Of a stretch of 64,000 bases of DNA, positions 9,322-17,745 are shown one piece after another. A model generated the notes under the pieces. That model searched no databases. It saw only the letters and a program-made list of their open reading frames with translations, and was not told where the DNA came from. The position numbers were made by a program, and so were the translations under genes. Source of the DNA: Desulfobacteraceae bacterium (lineage in GTDB: Bacteria > Desulfobacterota > Desulfobacteria > Desulfobacterales > Desulfosalsimonadaceae); NCBI GenBank assembly GCA_014237465.1, contig JABZFM010000012.1, positions 1-64,000 of the forward strand. Direction: 5' to 3'. The stretch's first letter is position 1. Every line of letters begins with the position of its first letter.

Positions 9322-12300
9322 TTATCTTATGATCAGCGCCGGGTCGCCCAGTAGATTATAAATATCCATCATATAGGGTGGCTTACCAGTTTGGTAATAG
9401 CTTTCAAGGGCTTTCAATACGACATCCCCAAGAATCTTTTCCTCGTCAGTAAAGAGTGAATGGAAGAAGTTTTTATTCAAAATTACTGATAGCTCATTGA
9501 ATGAGAGGCCAGTGGGTGACCATGTGGCTATTGCACCGCCACCTTCATGCAAAACCAACAGTTCAGCTAAAGAATCAAAGCCGGGAATAGCATACCGCCC
9601 CACCACACAGGTCATGGCGGTAACGATAGGAAGTTTTTTATTATTTTCAAGAAAAGCGACATCATTACTTAATAACATGCCTTCCTGGGCCAGGCGGTCG
9701 AGGCCGGCATGGCCCAAATAATTCAAAAGCAAGGCTCCGTCATTGATTTCATCAAGGATTAGCTGATGTGCTTCTTCAATCGGATATTCAGATAAATATA
9801 TCTTCTCCGCCAAGTATTCAGTGGGTAAAATTTCAGCAACTGCATTGCTGGCTGCCGGAAAATCACCCCCATCATCAGGATTATCGGCTACCATGAGAAT
9901 CTTGCGGGCCCAATTGCCATTTGCGCTTTCATATGCCTTTATTTTGTTGATCATTCCGTCAAACTCTTCAGAAGTAACGGCCGGCAGCCGTCCAATGGCA
10001 ATATCCGGAACGCCATCATTATCAAGTACATCCGCATAACGGTTATCTGAGGCAAAAAGCCCGTAAGGGGTAGCGACAAGGGGTGTGGGCACCATGTTGT
10101 CCCCATACCCCATATTGTCTTTATAGTCATATGTGCCAACACCTGCCAGAACCACATATCGGGGAGCCTTTTTCCAATTGTGATATGCAAAAGAGAGGAA
10201 TTCTTTTATGGCTTCCGGGCTGAAAACCCCCTCATTAAATTCATCCATAATCTCTTCAATGTCCACCACCATCGCATCAAGATTTTGGGCCTGCCGGTAA
10301 GCGGCAAGATCCTCAGCCGATTTTTTGAACTCTGAAGGCGCTATGATTAAATAGTCTGCCCGATTCTGTTTTTGTCTCAGGTCGGAGGTGTTATAAGCTG
10401 CAATAGAGAGCGGCGGGTTTGACATATTCTTAGTTGTTGCAAGATATAATATGTCGGAAGCTGCCGGCGTAAAACTTATTTGGTAACCGCTGCCGACATC
10501 TCCAATAACGGCCGCATTAATGATTCGGGGGGTTTTCGGATCCCCCAGATCAAAAACAAGGATGTCGTCACTGGTAAAGCCGGATACGGTGACCACATCG
10601 TGTTCGTCACCACGCAAAAACAACCTGTTATCAACTGCCTGGTAGTAACGCGGGTAAGCCAGATCAAAGGAGTCCACATAAAAGATACTGTAGGGCACGT
10701 CATCATCAAGGAGTCCGGTCACCTCAATGGTGTTTTTACCCTCATTCAAAAGATCCGGGCCAAATTCTAAAACCAGTTCATGGGACGAGGCTCCTGACCA
10801 GTGCCCCTCGCCGATCCATGTCTCATTTAGCGTTACTGAAACATAATGATCATTTTCGTTGTTATTGTCAGTAATCCCCAGAAGATAAACCGTCAGGCGG
10901 GCACTATCTGTTTCAGCCACACTATGTGTCGAAATATTAAAGGTCTTGGTGGAATGATCCGGATTGCCGGAAATAATAAAATCCCACAGCCAGTAATCAG
11001 CCATTGGGTCATCAAACAGGGCGGTTAACGCAAAATGGTCCTCCTCTGCATGAATCGTTTCTTCAAAAGCACCATTCCCAATAGCAGAAAAAGGCTGGTT
11101 TCCCTCAAATTTTATCATTTGCAATCCGTCGTCTTTTTTGCCGATCTTGAGCAAGTAGACATTACGGTCGGTGTAAATGCTGTTGATGGATTCTCCATAA
11201 AAATATATGCCTGCATTTTCGTCGGCACAAAGCCAGGCGATCTCTTTGCCTTGATTGTTTAATATGAATTGCTTTCGCTTGATCCGGCTTGAGACGGTGC
11301 TTGTGGTCTCTCCCATCACATATGCGATCTCGGCGGCATCGACATAGTAAAGACCGTTCTGGGCCACAGAGATTTTGGCTATGTCGCTTTTGGAATACTC
11401 TTTTGAGGCTTTTTTATCTGAATGCATGGCTGCGATTCTATCTTTTTTAGCTTCAGTCATCTGATGGGCGATGCTGCTGTATCCAGATTCGTTAACGATA
11501 TTTTCAGCTTGAAAGAATTTTTCAAAAGCCTCGTCCACAGATTCCCAACCCACAGTGACATTAAAAGGTCCATAGGTATTCTTTTTGCCTCGGTTATCAA
11601 CTTCCACCAGCTTATATGTATACGCCTTGCCTGGCGCTGCGCCTTTGTCCACGCATCGGTAAACCCCGCCCTGGGCTGCATTTAATAGTCCTGGCAGCAA
11701 TTTTTTATTTACCTTGAGGTATCTGCCGGTATCCGGATTGAGCCGGTAGAGGTCAAACCCTACAGTTCCGTTCTCCGTCCCTGTCTGCCATTCGATAAGC
11801 GCGCCCTTGACATGATCAAATGCACGGAAATCTGAAATAAGCGCATAAGTCGGATGAATGACACCGAATGCCTTTATGGCAAAGTTTGCACTCGAATTAT
11901 ATGTATGTAAATCAAACCAACTGGAACCGTCCGGGCCATAAAAGCTTTCCTCCCAGTTGGCTGTGGCTGCGCTTGAGTAGCCAGGGTAAGCATACTCATA
12001 ACTTTGAGGATAACCGTAGCCCGGCGTTGTCAACCCGATCACTACAGAGAAGTAACCTTCGTTAAGCAAGACTATGCTATACCCGGAGGTGGCCAGAGGC
12101 ACTGTTCGATACCCGGGGTATGTGATCGTGCCCGACTGCTCGTGCGCCAGTGTGCCGCTGTCCGGATTATCCGGCGTGACATTAATATATATTCTGATGG
12201 TGTATTCAGTATCTGGCACCTGTGCATAGAATGATACCGCATTGATCACGTGGTCGCTACCAGTGGTATTTTTGAAAATATTAGCACCCCAAAAAACATA

Positions 12301-13341
12301 ATTAGTCCCGCCATACCCTATGGTTCCTATTGCTCCCAAAGGATCATACTGGTATACGTGGTCGTAGTTGTCTGTTGGTTCTGCCAGGAACACGGCGCAA
12401 TTGGTTACAAACGGGTCGTAATAAGAAATCCATAAATATCCGCTGTTGGCCCAGGTTGTGCCCCAACTGTTTTTAATCAAAAAAGCACCGTCACCCGGCG
12501 GCTGATTCGAGCTGATAAAGTTTGTGGCTGAATAGTTATCATCCCATCCGGCAATAGTGACCCCATGGTTTGTGGAAGAACTGGCGCCGTTATAATAGTA
12601 TGCGCCATTGCTGTAATCAAAATAAGGGCTGTCACTAATCTGACTTCCCTCCCATCTCATGCTGGTTCGGAGGGCACCATAGGCCATTATTGCGTTTTTG
12701 ATTTCATCATTCAGAAGAGAACCGCCTCTGTCAGGAATGAAATAAACATCCTGACTATGTTTCTGAATGGTCAGCCCTCCTGGCGAAATGTTGCTAATCG
12801 TACTGTAAGGGTCGTCAATCTCATTGACCGGCCCGCTCCAGCGGGTCAGGTAGGCTGTGGATATTCCCCTGTTGCCGCCGTCGCAGTGTCCCCAGTCAAA
12901 TCCATGGGTGTTTTTCATGTTGTTTTCGGAGAAATTCCAGTTTTCAAAAATCAATTTAAGTAACGTGGACTCAAGGGAACCATAAGCCGCAAAGGCCCAG
13001 CAGCTACCGCAACCGCCCTGATTTTTAACTGAAGTCATTTCTCCCAGGTCATTGAGGTTGTATGAAAGGGGCGCACCTTCTTTAGGAAATGGGAGTTTGA
13101 TGTGCATGCCCTTTGTAAAGGAATAGTCGATCGGTGAAGGTATTTCCCCCAGCCCGAATTCATCTTCCCGTTCGCTGTCGGCTTTAATAAGCCCGGCGGT
13201 TTGCATGTATTGAACGAAAGCCGGGTTCAGGGGGGCGATGGTAGGTTCAGGGTCCGCAGCATCAACATTGCTCCCCCATATGGTTAAAATCAGTAAGCTT
13301 AAATAAAACAAGCAATTCAACGTAAAGGCCCTTTGCTTCAT
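9322..13341 (-). CDS. Secreted dual cysteine protease: papain-like C1 domain fused to gingipain-like C25 domain
   Basis: A 1339-residue exported protein. Residues 1-29 are a signal peptide. A papain-type C1 domain spans about 95-320 with Gln108, Cys114 (QGGCGSCW), His259 (TNHGV) and Asn291 (KNSWG). About 330-495 is a beta-rich stretch, and about 500-600 resembles a fibronectin-III-like module (EWQTGTENGTVGFDLYR). About 640-980 is another beta-rich region like the segment found before C25 domains. The C-terminal 350 residues form a C25 (gingipain-like) catalytic domain with His1211 (NYLGHAG) and Cys1245 (TAMTCVVG), ending NLLGDPALIIR as in that family. Both active sites look intact. The two folds belong to unrelated protease clans (CA and CD). 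AAGGA precedes the ATG. It is monocistronic. It may degrade extracellular protein or process cell-surface proteins; the biological target is unknown. Confidence 0.9.
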   Translation of the reverse strand: MKQRAFTLNCLFYLSLLILTIWGSNVDAADPEPTIAPLNPAFVQYMQTAGLIKADSEREDEFGLGEIPSPIDYSFTKGMHIKLPFPKEGAPLSYNLNDLGEMTSVKNQGGCGSCWAFAAYGSLESTLLKLIFENWNFSENNMKNTHGFDWGHCDGGNRGISTAYLTRWSGPVNEIDDPYSTISNISPGGLTIQKHSQDVYFIPDRGGSLLNDEIKNAIMAYGALRTSMRWEGSQISDSPYFDYSNGAYYYNGASSSTNHGVTIAGWDDNYSATNFISSNQPPGDGAFLIKNSWGTTWANSGYLWISYYDPFVTNCAVFLAEPTDNYDHVYQYDPLGAIGTIGYGGTNYVFWGANIFKNTTGSDHVINAVSFYAQVPDTEYTIRIYINVTPDNPDSGTLAHEQSGTITYPGYRTVPLATSGYSIVLLNEGYFSVVIGLTTPGYGYPQSYEYAYPGYSSAATANWEESFYGPDGSSWFDLHTYNSSANFAIKAFGVIHPTYALISDFRAFDHVKGALIEWQTGTENGTVGFDLYRLNPDTGRYLKVNKKLLPGLLNAAQGGVYRCVDKGAAPGKAYTYKLVEVDNRGKKNTYGPFNVTVGWESVDEAFEKFFQAENIVNESGYSSIAHQMTEAKKDRIAAMHSDKKASKEYSKSDIAKISVAQNGLYYVDAAEIAYVMGETTSTVSSRIKRKQFILNNQGKEIAWLCADENAGIYFYGESINSIYTDRNVYLLKIGKKDDGLQMIKFEGNQPFSAIGNGAFEETIHAEEDHFALTALFDDPMADYWLWDFIISGNPDHSTKTFNISTHSVAETDSARLTVYLLGITDNNNENDHYVSVTLNETWIGEGHWSGASSHELVLEFGPDLLNEGKNTIEVTGLLDDDVPYSIFYVDSFDLAYPRYYQAVDNRLFLRGDEHDVVTVSGFTSDDILVFDLGDPKTPRIINAAVIGDVGSGYQISFTPAASDILYLATTKNMSNPPLSIAAYNTSDLRQKQNRADYLIIAPSEFKKSAEDLAAYRQAQNLDAMVVDIEEIMDEFNEGVFSPEAIKEFLSFAYHNWKKAPRYVVLAGVGTYDYKDNMGYGDNMVPTPLVATPYGLFASDNRYADVLDNDGVPDIAIGRLPAVTSEEFDGMINKIKAYESANGNWARKILMVADNPDDGGDFPAASNAVAEILPTEYLAEKIYLSEYPIEEAHQLILDEINDGALLLNYLGHAGLDRLAQEGMLLSNDVAFLENNKKLPIVTAMTCVVGRYAIPGFDSLAELLVLHEGGGAIATWSPTGLSFNELSVILNKNFFHSLFTDEEKILGDVVLKALESYYQTGKPPYMMDIYNLLGDPALIIR

Positions 13342-13715
13342 GTAATAAAATCCTTTCTGGTAATTCAGACACTTGTATTATTTGAATATCATGAATTTTT
13401 TAGTCAAGAAAAACAAATTTGGGGATACCGTGACGAAGATAATGATTTTTATTTATATTTGCAGAAAAATCAAAAGTGTAATTTCTAAATAGGTTCAGTC
13501 ATTAAAAACATCCATGTTTTTCTAAAAGATATTGTATGCATAAACGTAATGAATATCAAGATAATCATATCGCAATGAGTTGTAATCAATCACACAAAGT
13601 AAATCATTGACAACCGCCGGGCTGGCTGATATTTTTATTAACCATTTAAAGTTATAACTAATTGAATTTATGTATTTTTTGTTAATCAAAACCATTTCAC
13701 CAATGGAGGTTTCCC
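13342..13715. other. Divergent intergenic region, protease / selenoprotein
   Basis: A 374-bp AT-rich gap between divergently transcribed genes. A good plus-strand promoter is described separately at 13607. No convincing minus-strand promoter was found for the protease; a TTGACT lies about 60 bp upstream of its start but the -10 match is poor. No gene was recognised. Confidence 0.5.
13607..13635 (+). promoter_or_regulatory. Candidate sigma70 promoter of the selenoprotein gene
   Basis: TTGACA (13607-13612), a 17-nt spacer, then TATTTT (13630-13635). The -35 is perfect and the -10 matches 4 of 6. It would give a leader of roughly 75 nt before the GTG start at 13716. Confidence 0.45.
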
Positions 13716-13943
13716 GTGGAATCAAAAATTCATATTTATGGAAAGTCGACATGACCGTTTACCAATGCAGCTCGTGAAGCTTACGCAAAGAAGGATGCTG
13801 AAGTTGAGTATATTGATGTTTTGGCAAATGATGAGAATATGGAATCCATGCTTAAATTCTCGGACGGCAGCCGAAGAGTACCCGTCATTGTTGACGGAGA
13901 AAAGATCGCCATTGGTTTCAACGGCCGGAGCTGACGTGTTTAG
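13716..13943 (+). CDS. Double-selenocysteine glutaredoxin-like protein (UXX-star family)
   Basis: A 75-residue protein missed by ordinary gene calling because it contains two in-frame TGA codons: Sec13 (13752-13754) and Sec73 (13932-13934), ending at TAG 13941-13943. Read through, it gives a small thioredoxin/glutaredoxin fold. Strand 1 is KIHIYGKST, the active site is T-U-P-F-T, then helix NAAREAYAKK, EVEYIDVLAN, and the cis-Pro region RRVPVIVDGEK, followed by IAIGFNGRS-U-RV. This matches my memory of the UXX-star (seleno)protein family, whose members carry Sec or Cys in the first motif and often a second near the C-terminus. The start is GTG with GGAGG six bases upstream. Each TGA is followed by a SECIS-like hairpin whose loop begins exactly 18 nt downstream. 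A thiol/selenol redox role is inferred. It needs SelA, SelB, SelC and SelD from elsewhere in the genome. Confidence 0.88.
13752..13787 (+). promoter_or_regulatory. Candidate bacterial SECIS element for Sec13
   Basis: After the UGA there is an 11-nt spacer, then a 5' arm TGCAGCT (13766-13772), loop CGTGA (13773-13777), and a 3' arm AGCT (13778-13781) plus GCA (13785-13787) with a 3-nt bulge. The loop begins 18 nt after the UGA and has G as its second base, as expected for SelB-recognised bacterial SECIS hairpins. Confidence 0.6.
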
Positions 13944-13964
13944 TCAGCTGGCAGGATGCCGGTT
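13932..13964 (+). promoter_or_regulatory. Candidate bacterial SECIS element for Sec73, spanning the stop codon
   Basis: After the second UGA there is again an 11-nt spacer (containing the TAG stop), then AGCTGGC (13946-13952), loop AGGAT (13953-13957) and GCCGGTT (13958-13964). Seven base pairs form, including two G-U pairs. The loop begins 18 nt after the UGA with G as its second base, the same geometry as the first hairpin. Confidence 0.65.
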
Positions 13965-13999
13965 CAACAATACTAAAAAACAAAGAGAACAGGATAATA

Positions 14000-14656
14000 A
14001 TGGAAAAACAATATTTGATTGATGAAATGGAACTCAGCGAAGCCTGGCGGCTTTTCAGGATTATCGGGGAATTCGTTGAAGGCGTGGAGGAAATGCATGA
14101 TATCGGGCCGGCGGTGAGTATTTTCGGGTCCGCCCGGATGAAGCCGGATGACCCGTATTATCAGCGTACTGTTGAAATTTCCGGGATGCTTGCGGAAAAC
14201 GGGTTTACCGTGATTACCGGCGGCGGGGGCGGCATAATGGAGGCAGCCAATAAAGGGGCTGCAGAGAAAAACGGAAAATCGGTGGGCTTGAATATTGTGC
14301 TTCCCATGGAGCAGGAACCCAATCCCTATTCAAATATCAAAGTCGAGTTTAATTATTTTTTTATTCGTAAAGTGATGTTTATTAAATACGCTATGGCATA
14401 TGTTATTATGCCCGGCGGATTCGGTACGTTAGACGAGCTTTTTGAAGCCGTAACATTGATTCAGACCAAGCGGGTGAAACCGCTTCCGGTCATTTTATTT
14501 GGTTCGGAATACTGGGGCGGACTGGTGGAGTGGATTAAGGCCAGGCTCCTGGAAGACAAGCTGATTTCTCCGGATGATTTAGACATTTTAAAGGTAACCG
14601 ATGATCCTGAAGAGATTTTAAAGATTGTGAAGGGGGTTGCCGCGCTGGTCTCATAA
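14000..14656 (+). CDS. LOG family protein (TIGR00730-type, lysine-decarboxylase-like fold)
   Basis: A 218-residue Rossmann-like protein with the LOG hallmarks VSIFGSARM (39-47), TGGGGGIMEAANKGA (73-87) and PGGFGTLDE (138-146). Family members studied biochemically release cytokinin-type bases or ribose 5-phosphate from nucleoside monophosphates. Many bacterial members are annotated as lysine decarboxylases in error. The substrate here is unknown. It starts 56 bp after the selenoprotein gene in the same direction, so they may share a transcript. Confidence 0.88.
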   Translation: MEKQYLIDEMELSEAWRLFRIIGEFVEGVEEMHDIGPAVSIFGSARMKPDDPYYQRTVEISGMLAENGFTVITGGGGGIMEAANKGAAEKNGKSVGLNIVLPMEQEPNPYSNIKVEFNYFFIRKVMFIKYAMAYVIMPGGFGTLDELFEAVTLIQTKRVKPLPVILFGSEYWGGLVEWIKARLLEDKLISPDDLDILKVTDDPEEILKIVKGVAALVS

Positions 14657-14691
14657 ATCATCAATTATGAAAGGAACTCTTTTTTAAATCA

Positions 14692-15816
14692 ATGAACACA
14701 TCTCATCGGATTTTTTTCCAAAATGCAAAAAAAATGAAAGCACTCAAGCCCGGGAGTATCGATCTGGTGGTCACTTCGCCGCCGTATCCTATGATCGAGA
14801 TGTGGGATGATGTTTTCAAAAATATGAACCCCAAGGTCAAAACGGCGTTTAAAGAAAAAAATGGTAACGCGGCGTTTGAATTAATGCACCAGAGTCTTGA
14901 TGCCGTCTGGGATGAGGTGGTCCGTGTTTTAAAAAACGGCGGCTTTGCATGCATTAATATCGGTGATGCGGTCCGGACCATCAATGATCATTTCAGGCTG
15001 TATCCAAATCACGCCAGAATTTTATCCGTTTTTCATCAAAAGGGATTATCTCCGCTGCCTATTGTCATCTGGCGAAAGCAGACCAATGCGCCGAATAAAT
15101 TCATGGGGTCCGGGGTCCTGCCGGCAGGTGCATATGTAACGCTGGAACACGAGTATATACTGGTATTGCGCAAAGGTGGAAAGCGCACATTTGACACGGC
15201 TGATGACCGGGCCGGCCGACAGAACAGCGCCCTGTTCTGGGAAGAACGAAACCAGTGGTTTTCAGATGTCTGGATGGATTTAAAAGGAACAAGGCAGGAT
15301 CTGATTGATAAGAGTGTCAGAAAAAGAAGTGCTGCCTTCCCGTTTGAGCTGCCGTACCGGCTGATCAACATGTACTCCGTAAAAGGCGACACGGTTCTGG
15401 ACCCGTTTCTGGGAACCGGAACAACCATGTTTGCGGCCATGGCTACCTGCAGGAACAGTGTCGGAGTTGAAATCGATAAAAATTTTTTAGAGATCATTGA
15501 CGCCCAGTTTGGTTCGATTGTTGGTTTTTCAAATAACCATATCAGTGAAAGGCTCCGGCGGCATGAGGCCTTTGTCAAGGACCGGATTCAGGCAAAAGGC
15601 CCGTTAAAGCATACAAATCAGCATTACGGATTTCCGGTGATCATGAACCAGGAAAAAAACCTGATGTTTAATCCGCTTCAATCCGCCGGAAAAACAGGAG
15701 AGGGATGTTTTGAAATTAAGTACTCTGAAGAAACAGAGATAAAAAAATCTCAGCAACCGGAATATTCCGATGAGTCGGGAAAGAAAAGGTTTCAGCAGCT
15801 GGAATTGAAGATCTAA
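14692..15816 (+). CDS. DNA methyltransferase, beta class (N4-cytosine or N6-adenine)
   Basis: A 374-residue methyltransferase. The catalytic motif IV is TSPPY (28-32), and the AdoMet-binding motif I, VLDPFLGTGTT, comes later (about 235-245), the order of beta-class enzymes. The SPPY form is commoner in N4-cytosine enzymes, though not exclusive to them. The region between, about 90-230, would hold target recognition. The last 80 residues are basic and low in complexity. No restriction endonuclease gene adjoins it, so it is probably an orphan (regulatory or remnant) methyltransferase. It lies 35 bp after the LOG gene. Confidence 0.88.
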   Translation: MNTSHRIFFQNAKKMKALKPGSIDLVVTSPPYPMIEMWDDVFKNMNPKVKTAFKEKNGNAAFELMHQSLDAVWDEVVRVLKNGGFACINIGDAVRTINDHFRLYPNHARILSVFHQKGLSPLPIVIWRKQTNAPNKFMGSGVLPAGAYVTLEHEYILVLRKGGKRTFDTADDRAGRQNSALFWEERNQWFSDVWMDLKGTRQDLIDKSVRKRSAAFPFELPYRLINMYSVKGDTVLDPFLGTGTTMFAAMATCRNSVGVEIDKNFLEIIDAQFGSIVGFSNNHISERLRRHEAFVKDRIQAKGPLKHTNQHYGFPVIMNQEKNLMFNPLQSAGKTGEGCFEIKYSEETEIKKSQQPEYSDESGKKRFQQLELKI

Positions 15817-15859
15817 TCTTTTAATCGCTCAAAATGAAACTGGAAATGGCGGGCCCTCC

Positions 15860-17161
15860 ATGAATCTTGTTTTCTTCTTAATTGTACTGATTGCGTTTGT
15901 TTTTGCCGGATGGCATCAGATTCTCTGGGTGCCGGTAGAAGGTGTAGCATCGCCCATTGAGGCCTTGTCGGTTGCCATGGTGGAATCCGCCGGCGGTGCC
16001 GTGGAACTGGCCATTGGTCTGGTGGGGGTGATGACCCTGTTTCTGGGATTGATGAAAATCGCAGAAGAGGGGGGGCTGCTGAAGGTCATTTCCCGTCTGA
16101 TCCGTCCGCTGATGGTGCGTCTGTTTCCGGATGTGCCGCCGGATCATCCGGCCATGGGGGCCATGATTTTAAATATGTCGGCCAATGCGCTGGGATTGGG
16201 AAATGCAGCCACACCCTTTGGCATCCGGGCCATGCAGGAGCTTGACAAACTCAATTCAAACAAAGGCACTGCCACGGATGCCATGGCCTTGTTCCTGGCC
16301 ATCAATACGTCGAGTATCACCCTCTTGCCGACCGGTATCATTGCCCTGCGGGCAGCGGCCGGATCTGCCGACCCGGCAGGGATATTGCCCACCACTTTGT
16401 TTGCCACCATGGGATCCACAACCGTTGCCATTATTGCCGCGAAGATGTACTCACGGTTTTCAAAAGTGAAAAAAAAGGCGAATTTCGCGGAAGCTGCGAA
16501 TAATGCCACGGACACGGCCAATGATTCAGATAGCCTCGTGGCGGCTGATTCCCTGTCATCCGGATATCCGCTGTGGGTCAGCATTATTGCACTTTGCGTG
16601 CTGGCGTCTTTTATTCCATTGACGGTTATATACGGAAAAGTAATATCCCCCTGGATTATCCCGTCATTGATGATCGCTTTTCTGACATTCGGGGTCTTTC
16701 GGCGTGTCAGCGTCTATGAGGTATTTGTTGAAGGCGCCAAAGAAGGGTTTCAGGTGGCCATCAAAATTATCCCTTACCTGGTGGCTATTCTGGTGGCCGT
16801 CGGCATGTTCCGGGCCAGCGGCGCCATGGATACCATGGTGACATTTTTAGGCGCATGGACCGGGAAAGTCGGTCTTCCGGCCGAAGCGCTGCCCATGGCC
16901 TTGTTGCGGCCCTTATCCGGTTCCGGGGCTTATGGAATAGTGGCTTCGGTGATTAATGACCCGGCAATCGGGCCGGACAGCTATGCCGGATACCTGGTCA
17001 GTACGTTGCAGGGGTCCACGGAAACAACATTCTATGTGCTGGCGGTTTATTTTGGCGCGGTTCAGGTGAAGAGACTGCGGCATACTTTGGCGGCTGCCCT
17101 GTCAGCAGATGTTGCCGGTGTTATTTTTGCGGTGATCGCCTGTTATTATTTGTTCGGGTAG
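15860..17161 (+). CDS. SpmA-SpmB fusion, nucleoside-recognition (Gate) domain membrane protein
   Basis: A 433-residue polytopic membrane protein. The first half, about 1-205, resembles SpmA (NMSANALGLGNAATPFGIRAM). The second, from about 230, resembles SpmB (ALPMALLRPLSGSGAYGI, STLQGSTETTFYVLAVYFGAV). In Bacillus these are two separate spore-maturation proteins; fused or paired versions are common in non-sporulating bacteria and their function there is unknown. Each half carries a Gate (nucleoside-recognition) domain. It is last in the 13.7-17.2 kb gene run. Confidence 0.85.
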   Translation: MNLVFFLIVLIAFVFAGWHQILWVPVEGVASPIEALSVAMVESAGGAVELAIGLVGVMTLFLGLMKIAEEGGLLKVISRLIRPLMVRLFPDVPPDHPAMGAMILNMSANALGLGNAATPFGIRAMQELDKLNSNKGTATDAMALFLAINTSSITLLPTGIIALRAAAGSADPAGILPTTLFATMGSTTVAIIAAKMYSRFSKVKKKANFAEAANNATDTANDSDSLVAADSLSSGYPLWVSIIALCVLASFIPLTVIYGKVISPWIIPSLMIAFLTFGVFRRVSVYEVFVEGAKEGFQVAIKIIPYLVAILVAVGMFRASGAMDTMVTFLGAWTGKVGLPAEALPMALLRPLSGSGAYGIVASVINDPAIGPDSYAGYLVSTLQGSTETTFYVLAVYFGAVQVKRLRHTLAAALSADVAGVIFAVIACYYLFG

Positions 17162-17180
17162 TGATTTTTCACAGAAAATA

Positions 17181-17270
17181 TAAAAGCCGGATAATGATGC
17201 GACTTAAAGTTGGATGATTGGAATAATGATGTTTTAGTTGACAAGCCAGGTATACTAAACCCGGCTTTTA
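17181..17270. terminator. Inverted repeat between convergent genes
   Basis: TAAAAGCCGG at 17181-17190 and its exact reverse complement at 17261-17270 are separated by 70 nt. The right arm includes the stop codon of the minus-strand gene. The long loop makes it a weak terminator; it may mark a small dispersed repeat. Confidence 0.35.
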
Positions 17271-17702
17271 TTCCCACTTATCGTCGAATTTATCCAAATC
17301 AATGGTATCGTCATCTTGTTCAGGTCTTTGGGGTTGGGGGCGGCTATCTTCATACATCCGGTTCTCCTGAATCATTGCAGTGAGCACCCAGTTGGCTATA
17401 CTGATGAGCAGGGCACCGAATATGGCCGTCCAGAATCCGGTCACCGTGAAGCCTGAAATAAGTCCGGAAGCCATTTTCAGCATGAGCGCATTAATCACGA
17501 ATGTAAAGAAACCAAGCGTCATTACGTTGATCGGCAGCGTCAGGATAAACAGTACCGGCCGGAAAAACATATTTAAAATGCCCAGAACAGCGGCCGTGAA
17601 AAACGCGCTGAAAAAGTCCTTTACATAGATTCCGTCAAGAACATAGGCGGCAAATAACACGGCCCCGGTCAGGCACAGCCATTTGATCAGCAATCGGCCC
17701 AT
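17268..17702 (-). CDS. Phage holin family 4 / YvlD-type small membrane protein
   Basis: A protein of about 144 residues with four hydrophobic segments (WLCLTGAVLFAAYVL, FFTAAVLGILNMFFR, MTLGFFTFVINALMLKMAS, FWTAIFGALLISIANWVL) in the arrangement of the YvlD (phage holin family 4 superfamily) proteins. The acidic tail ends DDDTIDLDKFDDKWE. The start at 17702 is chosen because GGAAAG lies just upstream and the family begins MGRLL-like. A longer frame to 17774 would overlap the preceding gene. Function unknown; despite the family name it is probably not a phage lysis protein. Confidence 0.8.
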   Translation of the reverse strand: MGRLLIKWLCLTGAVLFAAYVLDGIYVKDFFSAFFTAAVLGILNMFFRPVLFILTLPINVMTLGFFTFVINALMLKMASGLISGFTVTGFWTAIFGALLISIANWVLTAMIQENRMYEDSRPQPQRPEQDDDTIDLDKFDDKWE

Positions 17703-17745
17703 TATCTGCTTTCCGAAGTCGTTGCCTTGGGGAAATTGTTGTCTA

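Noticed and set aside
9190-9354. 54-codon plus-strand frame with GGGAGG upstream
   Set aside because: Overlaps the 3' end of the protease and has no recognisable features; not enough support for a gene.
13522-13752. 76-codon minus-strand frame
   Set aside because: No ribosome site, low-complexity AT-rich codons, and it overlaps the promoter and 5' end of the selenoprotein gene on the other strand.
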